DNA of 64,000 nt, from the NCBI GenBank assembly GCA_012932295.1, contig JAAONU010000018.1, positions 4,458,206 through 4,522,205 on the forward strand. The letters are read 5' to 3'. Every line of letters begins with the position of its first letter. Position 1 is the stretch's first letter. The DNA is from Cyclina sinensis. Lineage: Eukaryota > Mollusca > Bivalvia > Venerida > Veneridae. Under the pieces are notes generated by a model. That model saw only the letters and a list, made by a program, of their open reading frames with translations. It was not told where the DNA came from and did not search any database. Made by a program: the position numbers and the translations under genes. Of the stretch, positions 46,317 to 59,432 are shown in pieces.

Positions 46317-48329
46317 ATGAGGTATTGGGCCGAGCAATCAATGGAGGCCGCACTGGCCGACGTAAAACGCGGGATGTCAATTAGAAAAGCTGCTCTGAAA
46401 CATCAAGTTCCAAAGTCGACTTTATCGGACAGAGTGAGCGGGAAGGTTGAAATGGGAGCCAAGTGGGGGAAAGAAACTAAACTGCGTCTTACAGACGAAC
46501 AGGAGTTGATTGCGGCCGCAAATAAGAGAGCGGAACGCGGCATAGGCTTTAGCAAAAAGGCTTTTATTCGGTTTGCCGGTGTGTTTGCTAAAGACAGAGG
46601 CATACCATTCAAAGGGGGTTCTCCATCAGATATGTGGTGGCGGAAGTTGAAAGTCCGAAACTCTAGCTTTTCTCTTAGGTCGCCCGAAGCCACCGCCACC
46701 AATCGCCACGATGCTATGACGCGATCGCGTATTAGTAGCTATTTCACGAGTTTAAAAGAGGTATATGACCAGCACGATCTTGAGAGTTTCCCCTCTCGCA
46801 TTTGGAACATGGACGAAACGGGCATGAACTTGTCCCATAAACCCGCCAAAGTAATTGCGAGAAAAGGAAGTAAAACAGTCCATGGTAAGGCTAGCATTAA
46901 CCGTGAAACAATAACGGTTATAGCATGCGGAAATGCCGAAGGTAGACGTCTGCCTCCGCATTTCATAATCCCTGGAAAAACCACGAAAAAATTGCATGGT
47001 TTTGACACTGATATTTGTAGGCAGCCGGGTTCCCCATTGTGCGGTGCAAACTTTTCGGTCAGCGACTCGGGCTGGACGAAGGATGGGATAGCGAAGCTTT
47101 GGTTTCAGAAATCTTTCATACCTCATATTGGAGAAGCTCGACCGCAGATTTTGATATGCGATGGCCACGGATCGCACAATAACGTGGAATTTCTAACAAT
47201 TGCCAGACAGGAAAATATCATCATCGGAGAATTGCCCAGTCATACGAGCAACTGGACTCAGCCCTTTGATAGGACGGTATTCAAGTCGCTAAAGAATAGC
47301 TGGAACCTGCAAATTGATGAGTTCGTTAAACAGACTGGAATCCCTGTATGACACTCACATTTTCTCCGATTGTTTGCACAGGCTTGGCAAAATTCCCTTA
47401 CTTCTTCCAATATTAAAAGTGGATTTCGCGCCACGGGCATATACCCGTTTAACCCGAATGCCATTCCGGACATTGCATTTACCCCTGGTGAAACTACTAT
47501 TGTGGCCAACTCAACTGACAACACTACGTCTCCTGTAACTTCTACTCAGTCTGTTATTTCAAACCAACCTTCAATGCTTAGTTCAGTCATATCTACTGAG
47601 AGTACAGTTACACCCACTGCGACAGTCCGTCATGTGTCTCATGTACTGCCACAGATTAGTGCTGTGTCAGTACGCTCGCAAAAAGCTAGATCTGATGCTA
47701 ATGATCCATTATTGACTTCCACTAGTACTAACGTAGACTTGAACGAGAGTGACGCAAGTCTTGAGCTTCCAAATGATGCTGTGTCATTTGTTGAACTTAC
47801 TGTGCCACTTTTAGCTGATGGTGTGGTTGATCTGCCACTGACTTTGGATGGATATGGAAATTTGTTATGTTCTGATGAAGAGGTACCAGTACATGGAAAC
47901 GGTGTTGAAAAGGTTTCTGACCAGCAAGCGCTAGAGGTAGTAGAATCTGCTCTGTCAAGCGACACAATGGCCAAGTACTGTGCCGCCTACTTAAGTGGCG
48001 TAGAATTAAATGACAGTATGTACTTGACATGGAAACTTTATAAAGACAAATGCACGGCGAGCCAGTCTCAATCGAAAGTAAAAAGCGCCACCGCTCTAAT
48101 GGAAGAAATGTACCCTGTACCAAAAGTTCAGAAAAAGGCAACGAAAAGAAAACCAATGTCAAATAATAATTTTTTCGTAATCACTGCAGATGACGTATAT
48201 CTAGAAAAATTAGCAAAGGAAGAAGAGAAAAAACGGAAAATTGCAGAAAAGGAAAACCGAAAGATACAGAAGAAGTTGAAAGAAGAAATGAAAATCTCTA
48301 AATCAAAACTAAAGAATGCTAAACACTAA
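46317..48329 (+). pseudogene. Tigger/pogo-like DDE transposase, 670 codons with one in-frame TGA
   Basis: DDE transposase of the pogo/Tigger group. N-terminal Pipsqueak-type HTH (AALADVKRGMSIRKAALKHQ, VPKSTLSDRV). Catalytic residues: Asp166 in WNMDETG, Asp282 in ILICDGHGSH, Asp318 in QPFDRTVF, a spacing of 115 and 35. A single TGA at 47349-47351 (codon 345) interrupts an otherwise continuous frame: before it VKQTGIPV, after it HSHFLRLFAQAWQNSL and SNIKSGFRATGIYPFNPNAI, which is the usual continuation. The C-terminal part is Ser/Thr-rich and ends in a Lys/Glu-rich, probably coiled-coil segment. Start at 46317 is the first ATG; the family often begins a little earlier. Minus-strand frames here are shadows. 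Element ends not found. Confidence 0.9.
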
Positions 48330-48462
48330 GTCAAGTGTATGACAATGAATTAAAAATAGAGGTGTTAAAAAAAGAAATGAAAATCTCTACAACAAAATGT
48401 GAAACTAAAGAATGCTTAACACTAAGTGCAGCGTATGACAATGAAACAAAAATTGTACACTA
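48283..48462. repeat. 89-bp tandem duplication at the transposase 3' end
   Basis: The last codons and following sequence (gaaatgaaaatctctaa at 48285) recur 89 bp later (48374), including aaactaaagaatgct and the stop region. The duplicate lies outside the reading frame. Confidence 0.8.
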
Positions 48463-49259
48463 GTAATATTGTTTTTGACTTATTGTTTTGACATGATGGG
48501 ATTGTCTTCTCCACTTAAGCTTATCTTATAAAACTGAGAAAAGGGTCATATTTGGTCAAAGAAAACTGACTGTTTTATGAATGAAAGAAATCAGTTGCCA
48601 AAAAAATTTTGTTATTTGCTTTATTCAAAGATGTCCAAAAATCACACGGGACAGTAGTCACAACATCAGTCCGCTCCCTATGAGCCAATTAGATTTTTTT
48701 GCTTAACGTTCACGTAAACACCTGAAAATTGAAATTCTGTTGTTATAAAAAAAATATGAGAAATGTTTCTTGACTGACAAACTGCTCGAAAAAAATTATT
48801 TCGGCTGTCTCAAAAAATGATGCACATGCGTGTATTTAAATACTATGATAAAAAAGCGAAACGCATTCTAGATTTGTTTTGCGAAAAACAAACACCGCAT
48901 TCACTCGGCAGTGTCGGGACAGCGAGAAGGTAAAATCACGGCTCATTTTCCCCGCACTGTCCATGGCCATTGCTGGTGTTAGCTTACAAAAACAGTGTCC
49001 AAAGTCTTTGTCCGAGTCAATGTCGAAATGTCCGGCTCTATATCAAATCTGTCCGAGTCACTATCGATTTTGAGTCAGTGTGCTTTGCGCTGTATTACAG
49101 ACGTAAAACAGCTGGTTCCACTTTACAAACACCTATAAACAGTTCTTGAAGTAATATGCTTGGTACCAGTGTGCACTGGTTCCGTGTTCATAGTTTCTGA
49201 GTCATTGAAGAAAACTTGGAACCAAGATGGTGTCCGACTTAATATCACTTTACCCTATA

Positions 49260-49283
49260 GGCGTCGCCGTTCTCGGCGCCGCC
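49260..49283. repeat. GC-rich hairpin
   Basis: A 10-bp stem with one mismatch (ggcgtcgccg / cggcgccgcc) around a ttct loop, very GC-rich in AT-rich DNA. Probably the terminal hairpin of a mobile element. The octamer ggcggcgc recurs at 42937-42944, which is the opposite orientation. Confidence 0.6.
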
Positions 49284-51799
49284 AATAATAATTTTCAAAA
49301 ATGATTTAATAGAGTTGTTATTGTGTTGGACTTGTACATCAGAAGCTTAGTTTCAATCCTGGGGGAGACACTGACCTTGAAACAAATTGTACTAAATATC
49401 TTATTTGTTGAAGAATACTTTTTCAACAATTAGGTCACCAACAAGCAGTACACAACTCTATTATATTTTGTACGAGTTATGATATTGCTAAGATGTTAAA
49501 CATCTATCAACATGTTTTTATTAATTTGTTAGAATAGGAAAAGTACAATACCAGTGTATAAACATGTATATACTTTTATGGTTAGAACTGCATAAACAAA
49601 CATTCTGAGGGGTGGATGCAAAAAAGTTCTAACTTCTTCTTTATTTTATAGCAATTAGATTTTTTTCACATTCACAGCTTGAATTTATATTATACATATT
49701 ACATTTTTTTGTTGAAATGATTTTAGAAATGTTTGATTATATTTTGATAATGATCATCAAAACTGAGGATTAAATGATAGTAAATGTGTAATAAATGTTA
49801 TCAAGGTAACATAAAAAGTGATTTTTCATGTTTGCTTTATGAGAATTCAGAAGAAGGACCTATGTGAAAAGCTGTATTTTATGGTCAATAAAACATTGGG
49901 TAATTGGTAAACTTGCAAGGATAATTGGGTGACATAGCTTCAGGCAGATGTTAAATGGAACATTTTGTAGTTATGAAATTTTTATGTGCTTCCATTTGGT
50001 CTCAGGATCAAAAAGAATGTACTTAGGAACCAACATAAGATCAATTATATGGTAGGTTAGTAATTATAGTGGACAGTATGACTTCTATCTGAAAGCTTAT
50101 CACTTCTAGCTTTGAGTGGGTGCAGTTTTAGGTGATAGTCTCAATACCCTTGTAGTCTAGTATATTGATAGAAAAACCTTTTGCACTAGTTATTTTAATT
50201 TCTGCTAAGTTTGCCAGCAGGTTTTTTGTGGTTTATGGAATATTATTTATTGTCATCATTTAAATTTTGACTGTTGTAATATTTTGTGAATGTGAAAGCA
50301 GAAATGAAGGTGGCCCCCATGCAGAAGTTTATAGTCCCTCTATATGTATTTACCAAGTTCATACATTTTCATACCAAGCATAATTCTTTTCAGCTGATGA
50401 AATAACAAGTATACAAGCCCTGAACATTGTTGTTTATTTTTGTTTATTCTTTGCCAATATCAAAGAATGGTTATCATTAACTTATCATGAATTTGAGCCG
50501 GCTACCAGCTAGCCTCTGTACACTGTATGTGACAATAATGGGAGTTTCTTGCAAGGAAGAGTCTAGGCTGCTCCGTCATAGGATTCCTGGCTGTGTAAAC
50601 TGTTGGCTTGTGATAAAAAGGCTGTTGATACTGGTATTAGATTTGAATACCTACCAGTTTTACCAAAAATGTGGAAGAGTTAAATATTTACATAAAGTTT
50701 CATGTGTTTTTGTTGAAGTATCTGCTGAACTTAAACTGTGTAAACCGCTACAGTCTACCAACTTCAATTAAATTGACAGTATCTGACAAATAAATAAATC
50801 TTCTATACAGATCACCACATCATCTTACCTATGATATAATCAATGTTATTATAACACTGCAGTGGATGACTGATGTGCTGTCACATTTTCCCATCCTCCC
50901 CTAGCTATGGGAGCACAAAGCAAATGAGACATGCAGACTTTGATAACTGTAATTTCTAGTTGACAGATCAGTTATAAAGAAAGGTTTAAAAGGTAATTCA
51001 CAATAACTATTTGATTTTTATTAGCCTAAAAAATCAGCTAGGGAAATCAAAATTTGTATGACAAATAAGGTACTTTTAAAACATACCAGCAATGCTATAA
51101 ATAGTTTGTTAGTTCTGAACATCATAACTAAGGCTGGCTACTAAATTCAAGGGGCTCATTTGGATTTATGGAATGCCAAATCAAGTTTACTGTACAGTTT
51201 TGAAAAAAAAATATAGTCAAAGTAATTACAGAAACCCTTGAGATATCTTTTGTGATATGTCATTGTAAAGATGGTATGTTGACAATGCACAGATGAAAAT
51301 TACTGACTTCACAAACCAAAGGCATTCACAATCACATGTCCACTAAATGATTTTGCTGAGACAAAGTGATGGAAATATGTATATATTGATTGTTTTAAAT
51401 GATTTAATTACCACATTGTGCTGACATATGCTACAGAGAAGCTTTTTTGCAATGTCTTTGCAAAGATTTATGTGCTTTATGGACAGATAAGGCTTGTCTG
51501 AAGTGTCTTTGCTTAGACCAGTCCTCATGAAGATAAAACCTCCTTAAAATGTCTTTGATAAGACTTAATTGCTGATGCACAGGGAAAGCTTGTTTCAAGT
51601 GTCTTTGCTAAGTCCTGATGCAATGGTAATACATATTATTATACTTTAAATGTTTTACCAAGGCTTAAGACTTTGTGCTGATGTGCAGGAAAAGTTTGTT
51701 TCAAGAGTCTTTGCAAAGACCTAACTGCTGCTGTGCAGGTAATCTTCATGCACAGATAAATCTTTTTTCAAATATAAGTACGTGCCTCACTTTTAGACA
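49284..51799. other. AT-rich, nothing recognised
   Basis: A 94-codon frame at 50487-50771 has no recognisable domain and no splice-site support, so I do not call it a gene. Confidence 0.45.
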
Positions 51800-51802
51800 T
51801 TT

Positions 51803-52770
51803 TGCTTTTAGTTAAATGAGCATCTGTTTCCTCATAAGGACCACATGCTTTCATTTGGTTTTAGTTAAATGAGCATCTGTCTCCTCATCTGTTTCCTCAT
51901 AAGGACCACATGCTTTCTTTTGGTTTTAGTTAAATGAGCATCTGTCTCCTCATATGTTTCCTCATAAAGACCACATGCTTTCATTTGGTTTTAGTTAAAT
52001 GAGCATAATATGTTTCCTCATCTGTTTCCTCATAAAGACCACATGCTTTCATTTGGTTTTAGTTAAGTGAGCATCTGTTCTCATAAGGACCACATGCTTT
52101 CATTTGGTTTTAGTTAAATGAGCATCTGTCTCCTTATCTGTTTCCTCATAAGGACCTCATGCTTTCATTTGGTTTTAGTTAAATGAGCATATCTGTTTCC
52201 TCATCTGTTTCCTCATAAAGACCACATGCTTTCATTTGGTTTTAGTTAAGTGAGCATCTGTTTCCTCATCAGTCTGTTTCCTTATAAGGACCACATGCTT
52301 TCATTTGCTTTTAGTTAAATGAGCATATCTGTTTCCTCATCTGTTTCCTCATCAGTCTGTTTTCTTATAAGGACCACATGCTTTCATTTGCTTTTAGTTA
52401 AATGAGCATATCTGTCTCCTCATCTGTTTTCTCATAAGGACCACATGCTTTCATTTGGTTTTTAGTTAAGTGAGCATATCTGTTTCCTCATCAGTCTGTT
52501 TCCTTATAAGGACGATATGCTTTCATTTGCTTTTAGTTAAATGAGCATATCTGTTTCCTCATAAGGACCACATGCTTTCATTTGGTTTTAGTTAAGTGGG
52601 CATCTGTTTCCTCATCAGTCTGTTTCCTCATAAGGACCAAAAGCTTTCATTTGCTTTTAGTTAAATGACCATCTGTTTCCTCATCTGTTCTCATAAGGAT
52701 CACATGCTTCCATTTGCTTTTAGTTAAATGATCATCTGTTTTCTCATAAGGACCACATGCTTTCATTTGT
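51803..52770. repeat. ~54-bp minisatellite
   Basis: About 17-18 units built on gttaaatgagcatctgtttc + ctcataaggaccacatgctt + tcatttggtttta, with length variants from partial ctcatctgtttc duplications (unit length about 46-75). Each unit has ggttttag, which looks like a weak acceptor, but no exon follows. Confidence 0.93.
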
Positions 52771-52774
52771 CCTT

Positions 52775-54439
52775 GACCAAATACAACATTTTGGATAAAA
52801 TGTTAACCTTACATAGACAAATTTTAACTCTTATAAAAGACAACAATATAAGTCAGTCACAGGTGAATCAAAAATCTCAAAATAAAACTTTTGTACTTTT
52901 TAAAGACTTTGAACAGAATGGGTTCTGGCACGGAGAGAGTGAACTTTTATCAAACAAGGATTATTTTTCAAATGGTACTAGTTAATAATGTTCATTGAGT
53001 TGATATTGCCACAAAGTGCAGTTGATATTTTCCAGTTTATACTTTAAGTAAAGTTTGATATTTTCCAGTTTATACTTTAAGTAAAGTTTATGTTTACAGT
53101 TTAAAGTGACTGACTTACAGATGGGTCAATGAAGCATAAAAAGAAAATGTTTATACATGTATACCGTATGTAAAAATTCTGGACATTCCACAGTGGTTCA
53201 GTGGTCTAGGTCACTGCTCCATATTTTACTGACCTGAAGGGCATGGGTTGAATCCTGTTAAAAGCAAATTCTTTTTCATCAGTTTTCATAATGTATAGAA
53301 GTATAAAATTATGTTTTTGTCATAGTATTATTAAATTCTCTTTGATTTTAAAGAAAAAAATTTAAGCTGAGTTCTGTAAGTCAGTTGCTGTTAAAGGTAA
53401 GTTCTTCACATATATTATTACTAAATAAAGGAAGTAAGTATCGAAGATTGAAGTAATGTGGAAATTCCAACATACCGTTAGTGTAAAATGTTATAATGGC
53501 TTGAATAACATTAATACAATCGATGAAAATTTCAGAATTTTATTGTATAACAATTCCCCCTTGCTTTGAGAACTTTGTCCCTAATGTTTAAATTTTACAG
53601 TTTCTAAACATATATGAAAACTTTCTCTTCTCTTATTTTTGAATCAGCCCTTGAATTGAAGCACAATACAGATTTGTAACAAAGTCCACATTGTTGACCT
53701 TACAATGATTACTAAGAATGATACAGCATTTTGAGAGTCAAGTTGCAGGTTTCATACCAAGAGCTGATAAGAGTAATCATTCATACAATAGACATGCAAA
53801 GTGTGATAAAAAAGTTCTAAAATGATTCAAAGCAAACAGGAACCAATATGAAGACATGTCACAATTATAGCTGAAATAATGCAGTTTAAACACGCACAAT
53901 GTAATAAATAAATATCTAAGTACATTTGCAGAATATAGAAGGCCTTTGTGTGTTGTATTATTGCATAAACAAACAAAAAATGCTGTAATTTTTTTTTACC
54001 ATAGTGTAAAGTAAACATCTGTCTTCCTGGCAACTGAAGTCAGGAAACATGTGACATGCAATAACTGATGTACCCTGCAGTTATAGTACTACATGGTATG
54101 TCAGAAATATACACAGTTGCAGAATACAAATTTGTCATTCACTTTTGTATAAGATATCATAATGAAATGTTTAACACACAATCATAATATGAATATAAAT
54201 GTGACCAAAAACTGGAACAGTTACTGGATAGATGGTAGACGACAATAACCTAAGCCATATGATGTGACTCTTATGATTTAAAGACTGTTCTGCCTGAAGC
54301 CATATTGGGTACATAAATCTTGCATGTCCAGATTGTTTGTACAAGACTGTGTTGAAGAAAAGAATAAAAAAATTACAGTCTGCAAGTAGCTGAACTGTTT
54401 TGACCTTTCATTGCAATTGGTGTTACATTTACATTTTAT
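52775..54439. other. AT-rich, with a 33-bp duplication and a SINE-like copy
   Basis: A 33-bp direct duplication (gatattttccagtttatact... at 53024 and 53057). A + strand tRNA-derived head at 53185-53265 (cagtggttcagtggtctagg, later gggttgaatcctgtt). Nothing coding recognised. Confidence 0.5.
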
Positions 54440-54960
54440 TAGCTGTTATTTCATGGTTCAAACCCCTGTGAAATAAAAACCTTGATTCTTGTTTGACCAT
54501 GGTTAAACATGATCAAAACATGGTTGTCTATGTTGTTAGTTTCGAATTTGACTCTGGTCGCTTTTTACCTTGATTTAACCATGGTCTGACTGTGGTAAAA
54601 AGACCATGTTTTCCAGACCATGAAACACTGTCAATCTTAAATAGTTATCACATATTAGTTGAAGATTGTTGCATTTTACAACTAGTGTCTGTTTTTTACT
54701 TTAAATGCAACAGTTTACTATTTCTAAGCAGTAAAGCCTGTAGCAGTGTACACATTATGTAAGTGTCCATGACTGACAATGATTCATGACCAAGAGTCTT
54801 TGTTTGAACATGAATCATGGTCAACTGAAATAAAATGATGAAAACAGTATGACTTAGCAGATTTCTGTTTTTAACTGTATGGTGTTTTGTCCATGACTGA
54901 CAATGATTGATGGTCAGATGTCCTTGTCTGAACATGATTCATGGTCAACAAATAACTGTA
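54440..54960. repeat. Palindromic accatggt cluster, left copy
   Basis: Repeated gaccatggttaaacatg, aaccatggtctgac and similar, with an internal direct repeat (gtccatgactgacaatgatt near 54764 and 54889). Rich in overlapping inverted ACCATGGT motifs. Probably a MITE-like element. Confidence 0.6.
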
Positions 54961-56989
54961 AAATAACTAGAACAATTTATACTTGAAAAGACATGTTCAG
55001 ACAAAAAGTTCAGTCTTGTTTCAGCTTCAGTACACGTCTGAAGAAATACTAAAAGAAGGCTGACATGTTCAGAGCCAAAGATAAAAAAAAACAAGAGGGC
55101 TGTGATGGCATTATTTATTAATTATCACTAATTATGTTTGATATGTCATATTTAACAAATATAGCAATGAAATGTTTTAAAGTAGAATTATTTGTAAAAT
55201 AAAAGAATGCTAATCTAGGATTTACAAAAGCTTCCTGAAGGTGCAAGCTGTATCATCTATATGCATAGGAATTTCTATCTGGATATTTTTGGTATAAAAA
55301 GTTGTTTTGAATAATGTTTATAAACAAATGTAATTATGAATAACTGGATGGGTAAAATGAAATTGATAATATCAGCACATCACCACTTTTGTTGTACATC
55401 CAAATGACTTAAGTGCCTTTGTCAAGGTTAACAAGCAGCAGTTCACTTCTAATTCGAATCTGTTTGAAATCCTACAAAGAATCACTAACTTTCTTCTGCA
55501 TCACAGACTAGCATTGAACTCACCAACTGTTACCTGGTATCAACACTGGCTTGATTCATTTTCCACTTCATATGCTACAGACATTTCATGTTTTTCATTC
55601 ACATCTTGGTTACACAATAAACTTTCTTGATTTTTTTTACAAAGAAGAAACTTTGTATCAAACCTAATAACCAGTACAAAATAGCACTGGGTAAAACACA
55701 CCTCTGTACTACCGAATAATTAACACTCTGCAAATGTATTGTCATAAATGTGTAAAACTATATTCTCAAACTTTCACATCTTTAACAAATAAAGCTTTCT
55801 CTTTCAAGTATGTGCTTGATCATGATAACTCTTAAGGATGCAAGTATAGGATTTTTCAATCTGTCTTCTTCATTTTTGGAAAAGACTCCTTCCCTGGCAC
55901 AAGTTCAGAGGTTCAGCCACCTTACAAAGAAATGAAGATCATAGTTAAAATGTGTATAAGAATTAAAGATTAAAGCTGTCTGAATACTACGGCTTTTGTC
56001 AGTATCAATAGGAAGTTTAGGTTGTCACATTCATTTCATATAAAACTGGTGAGATAACTCAAGCAAAATTGTTGAACTTAGCTAGTTATGGAATTCTACT
56101 GAATACATGAACAGAACTAAAAACTGAGAAACATGGTTTCATGACAGAAAGAAAATCTGTCTTGAAACCCCATCCCCCCAAAAAAAAAGCAAAACAACTG
56201 ACCACTTTTAGTGTAAATCCAATTTAAGTACTGAATTACGAATTTACTTCAATTGCTTTATCACTTATTACGACTATATAACAATGAAAACTTTATTGGC
56301 ATATAACTTTACTATATACAATTTTAATAATAATAAATTTATGGTAAAAAATACAACATATGCATCATGTTATCAGTCATATTTTTAATTCAATATAATA
56401 AAAAAATACTTACGTTCTTAAATTCTAGATTGTTAAAGGTCTAGTTGGTCTATGGTATATGTTTGTTGAATGAAGCAGAGTTTTGCTGACCTTGGATCCC
56501 TGTTTTTTTTCCCGACTGATTTATTGTTGAACTGAAAGATTTAATTATATACTGAACAGCATTAAAGAAAGGTGCTAGTCATTGAAATTTGTCATAGAGG
56601 AGTACTACTTTGCTATTTAACAAAAACCTAAAACACATCATGATTTAAATGTTCAACGTATCTTACTTTAAAGAACAATTTATGAGGAAATACTTTCTTG
56701 CTCATCAATTTATTTTAGCATTATATTATTAACCAGTCAGGGTATTTTACATCTTCTGTCAGTACGAATATAATTGTTATAAGAATTGGTTCGAAATATT
56801 TTGGGAACAAACCGGTGTTGTAAAAGTTTATATTTCTTTACAAATAACCATTGACAAATAAGTTTACTTGTTGTTATCGAAACACAAGCTTATGAGAAAT
56901 GTTTTAATTGAATATCTCTTACCAAGTTACATGATATTTTTGTAATATTTCACTATTTACGCCTCGACATTTTATACTGTTTACGTTCA
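54961..56989. other. AT-rich, nothing recognised
   Basis: No coding signal, inverted termini or tandem array seen. Confidence 0.45.
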
Positions 56990-57018
56990 ACCGGAAGTGG
57001 GTCCCCTGCGGAATTGTC
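56985..57018 (+). promoter_or_regulatory. ETS-type promoter and possible noncoding first exon
   Basis: accggaagtgggt at about 56990-57002 is a consensus ETS/GABP site of the kind that sits on transcription starts of housekeeping genes. It is followed within 20 bases by a perfect donor gtaagt at 57019. A second GGAAGT (ggcggaagt) lies near 57160. Confidence 0.45.
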
Positions 57019-57678
57019 GTAAGTATACCAATTTTATTACTAAAATCATTGAATAATTATTCAACATTCTTTTTTTTCTGTTTAAATTATGTGTTTAAAA
57101 TCTTTGTTATTTTTATTTAGTGTATGAAATGAACGATCGCCGTATCTAGCACCTGTTGGCGGAAGTTGTCTGATAAAAAAGGCGCCATCAAAGTGAATAA
57201 TTTAAAAAAACAAAAACAAAATATGTAAACATCCTGCAATATATTCATCAATCTGAACGTTTACCACGGTAAAGTGTAATTGCTTTATTTTGTTTTTCTA
57301 TTTTAAGGATCATTTTTGTAATTGTGATTCAACCCTAAATGTTTTGTTTTAAAAGAAGGGAGTGAGCAGTGTTGACAAGCAGCTGGAAATCTTGGTCGTC
57401 AGATTTGATTTGTTGCATGCAGCTGACATTTAAATTCATCTTGGCAGATAGTATTATATATATATAATCATTAATTTTAATTGTTTTTAAAGAATTAGTT
57501 TAAGACCCAAAAATAGGACGACTCACGGTAACAAAATTCGGATGGATAAAGTACTGTGCTCATAAAATGGAATTAATCATTACATATCTGCTCAACACTA
57601 CTTACTAGTTTTTATCCAAGGAATAATAAACACTATGGTTTGTGAAATAGAACCTTTAAGAAGGTATAAGATTTTCAG

Positions 57679-58878
57679 CAATTTGAAAATATGCCACAAG
57701 CTGAGAGCGCAGTCAGTCGTTATAGAGAGGTTGGATCTGGTTGGATACCCAGGGTCACTTGTAAGGATTGAACGCTGGTATTATATATGAGTGCAGCTGT
57801 TGAAACTGGTCTAAACCAGTCAAATGTGACACTAGATCTATTGATCGTTTTAAAAAAATGTTTTAATTTTTATATATTTTTATTACAGTCAAAAGACAAT
57901 TCCTCCTAATCTTCCATCAAAACATCATTTTGAAGCAACTAGAACACAGAAAACAAGAAGTAAGTAACATGTTGAATGCTTTAGAATGGCAAAAAAAGCA
58001 TTTACATACCTTTTTTAGAATGTTCAGCATCTGTTGGGTCTTCTTACAAATTTTGCATGAGGGAAACAGTTCCAACAGGAACAGGTGCTGAGGTGCAGGC
58101 TCAGTACTCCAACAAGTACAAATAATAATAGAGCAGCAATATGTTCAGGTAAGTTATCTGGAGCTGCTACTGCAACAATTATGCTTCTAATCCTAGAACC
58201 AAATGACCCATGGAGCAGGGTTAATTTTCACCCGGAATTTGTACAGACTTCATTGATAAAGGTGCACTAGCCGATGCTCCTCAGTTTATGTCTTTCTTAC
58301 AAGATTTTTTGAAGTTTTTCGTCTATAAGTCTACGTGAAATGAAGTGACCCCTAAGGTGGGGCCAATTCATAATATTAAAAAATTTTTAGGAAAATGAAA
58401 TCAAAAATAGTCACCAGTGGCACTGTACTGATAATATATTGCTTTAGTACAGTTCATTGAATAAACATATAGTCTAACTAGTTCCTTTCCTTTCATAAAG
58501 CTTGACACTCTCATCATTGAGGTTGTGTGTTGGAGTGGTCATTTGATGTAATAAAGTATAATAGTAGTCTTTCTTTTAAGAACAGTTACTCTTTTGAGGT
58601 ACTAACATCTGTACAGACATTTGCTTATTCATATAATCAGTATGTTTTCACAGCACAAATCAACATATGCCTCAGGATTAATTTTATAATCATAGTTAAT
58701 GAATGTCACACAATATGAACATTGTATAAATATCTTCGCTAGTATGTCTTATTTCTATTTTGCAGGTCATGCTTTTTCATGCATTGACTTCTCATCTGAT
58801 GTACATGTAAACTACAAAGTGTTAAATATAAACTATGATGAACACTGTGGACTAAAAAGAAAGAGTCGAAAAAGATGA
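57679..58878 (+). CDS. Possible small spliced gene of unknown function
   Basis: Candidate exons: 57679-57760 (acceptor ttttcag, ATG at 57691, MPQAESAVSRYREVGSGWIP then RVT, donor gtaagg, phase 1) and 58766-58878 (acceptor tttgcag, HAFSCIDFSSDVHVNYKVLN ... GLKRKSRKR, stop at 58876). Their phases agree and give a 60-residue protein with a basic C-terminus. Two other well-bordered segments, 57892-57959 (QKTIPPNLPSKHHFEATRTQ) and 58019-58148 (SYKFCMRETVPTGTGAEVQA, then QYSNKYK and stop), also join each other in phase but not to the first. So there may be alternative isoforms or a noncoding transcript. No family recognised. Confidence 0.3.
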
Positions 58879-59280
58879 AAATTAAAACTTGGAGAAAATG
58901 GTAATGCCTAGCAGGTATCCAAGGCAAAGCAGACTGCTGAGAACACATTCAGACTAGTGGATCATCAGAAGATGGAAAGAAAGTACCGAGTATTTACAGT
59001 AGATTTTTTTTTCAAGGAGAAAGGACTAAATACCTTCTTGATCAGGACACAGAAAAAATGTGCCAAAATCAAAAGCCAGAAAATAAAAAAAGGCTTTTCA
59101 TTTGAAACAAAAAATAAAGACTAGAAGGAACTTCTTTTAGAACATTAAGGCAAAAGAAAAAGTGATACATATTGTTACAACTGTGTTATTAAAATCGCTA
59201 GAATTTAGTTTAGTGTTAGAAGGTCATTATCTTTGGTGCGCAACTTAATACAAAAAATACTGTGTGGAATCATTATACCC

Positions 59281-59432
59281 ACTAAACAAAGTTTGCTGGG
59301 CATATGGGAGTTGCCCGGTGGTTGGTCAGGCAACTGTTGCAATTTCATTGTCCAGAGTATAACTTGAAAACTAATGGTTTGAATTCAATGCATTTTCATA
59401 CAGTGGTCAAGCACATTCAGTGATAGCTCTAG
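59281..59432. mobile_element. Short Helitron-like terminal fragment
   Basis: Ends cattcagtgatagctctag (59414-59432), the same CTAG end as at 8505 and 12009. Contains an inner inverted pair gggagttgcccgg / ggcaactgttgc near 59305-59343. Confidence 0.5.

Noticed and set aside
46403..48162. Several minus-strand frames of 88-141 codons
   Set aside because: Antisense shadows of the Tigger-like transposase.
50487..50771. 94-codon frame starting MNLSRLPASLC
   Set aside because: No recognisable domain, AT-rich chance length, no splice or promoter support.
52728..52985. 85-codon frame at the end of the 54-bp array
   Set aside because: Begins inside the repeat and shows no domain or splice support.
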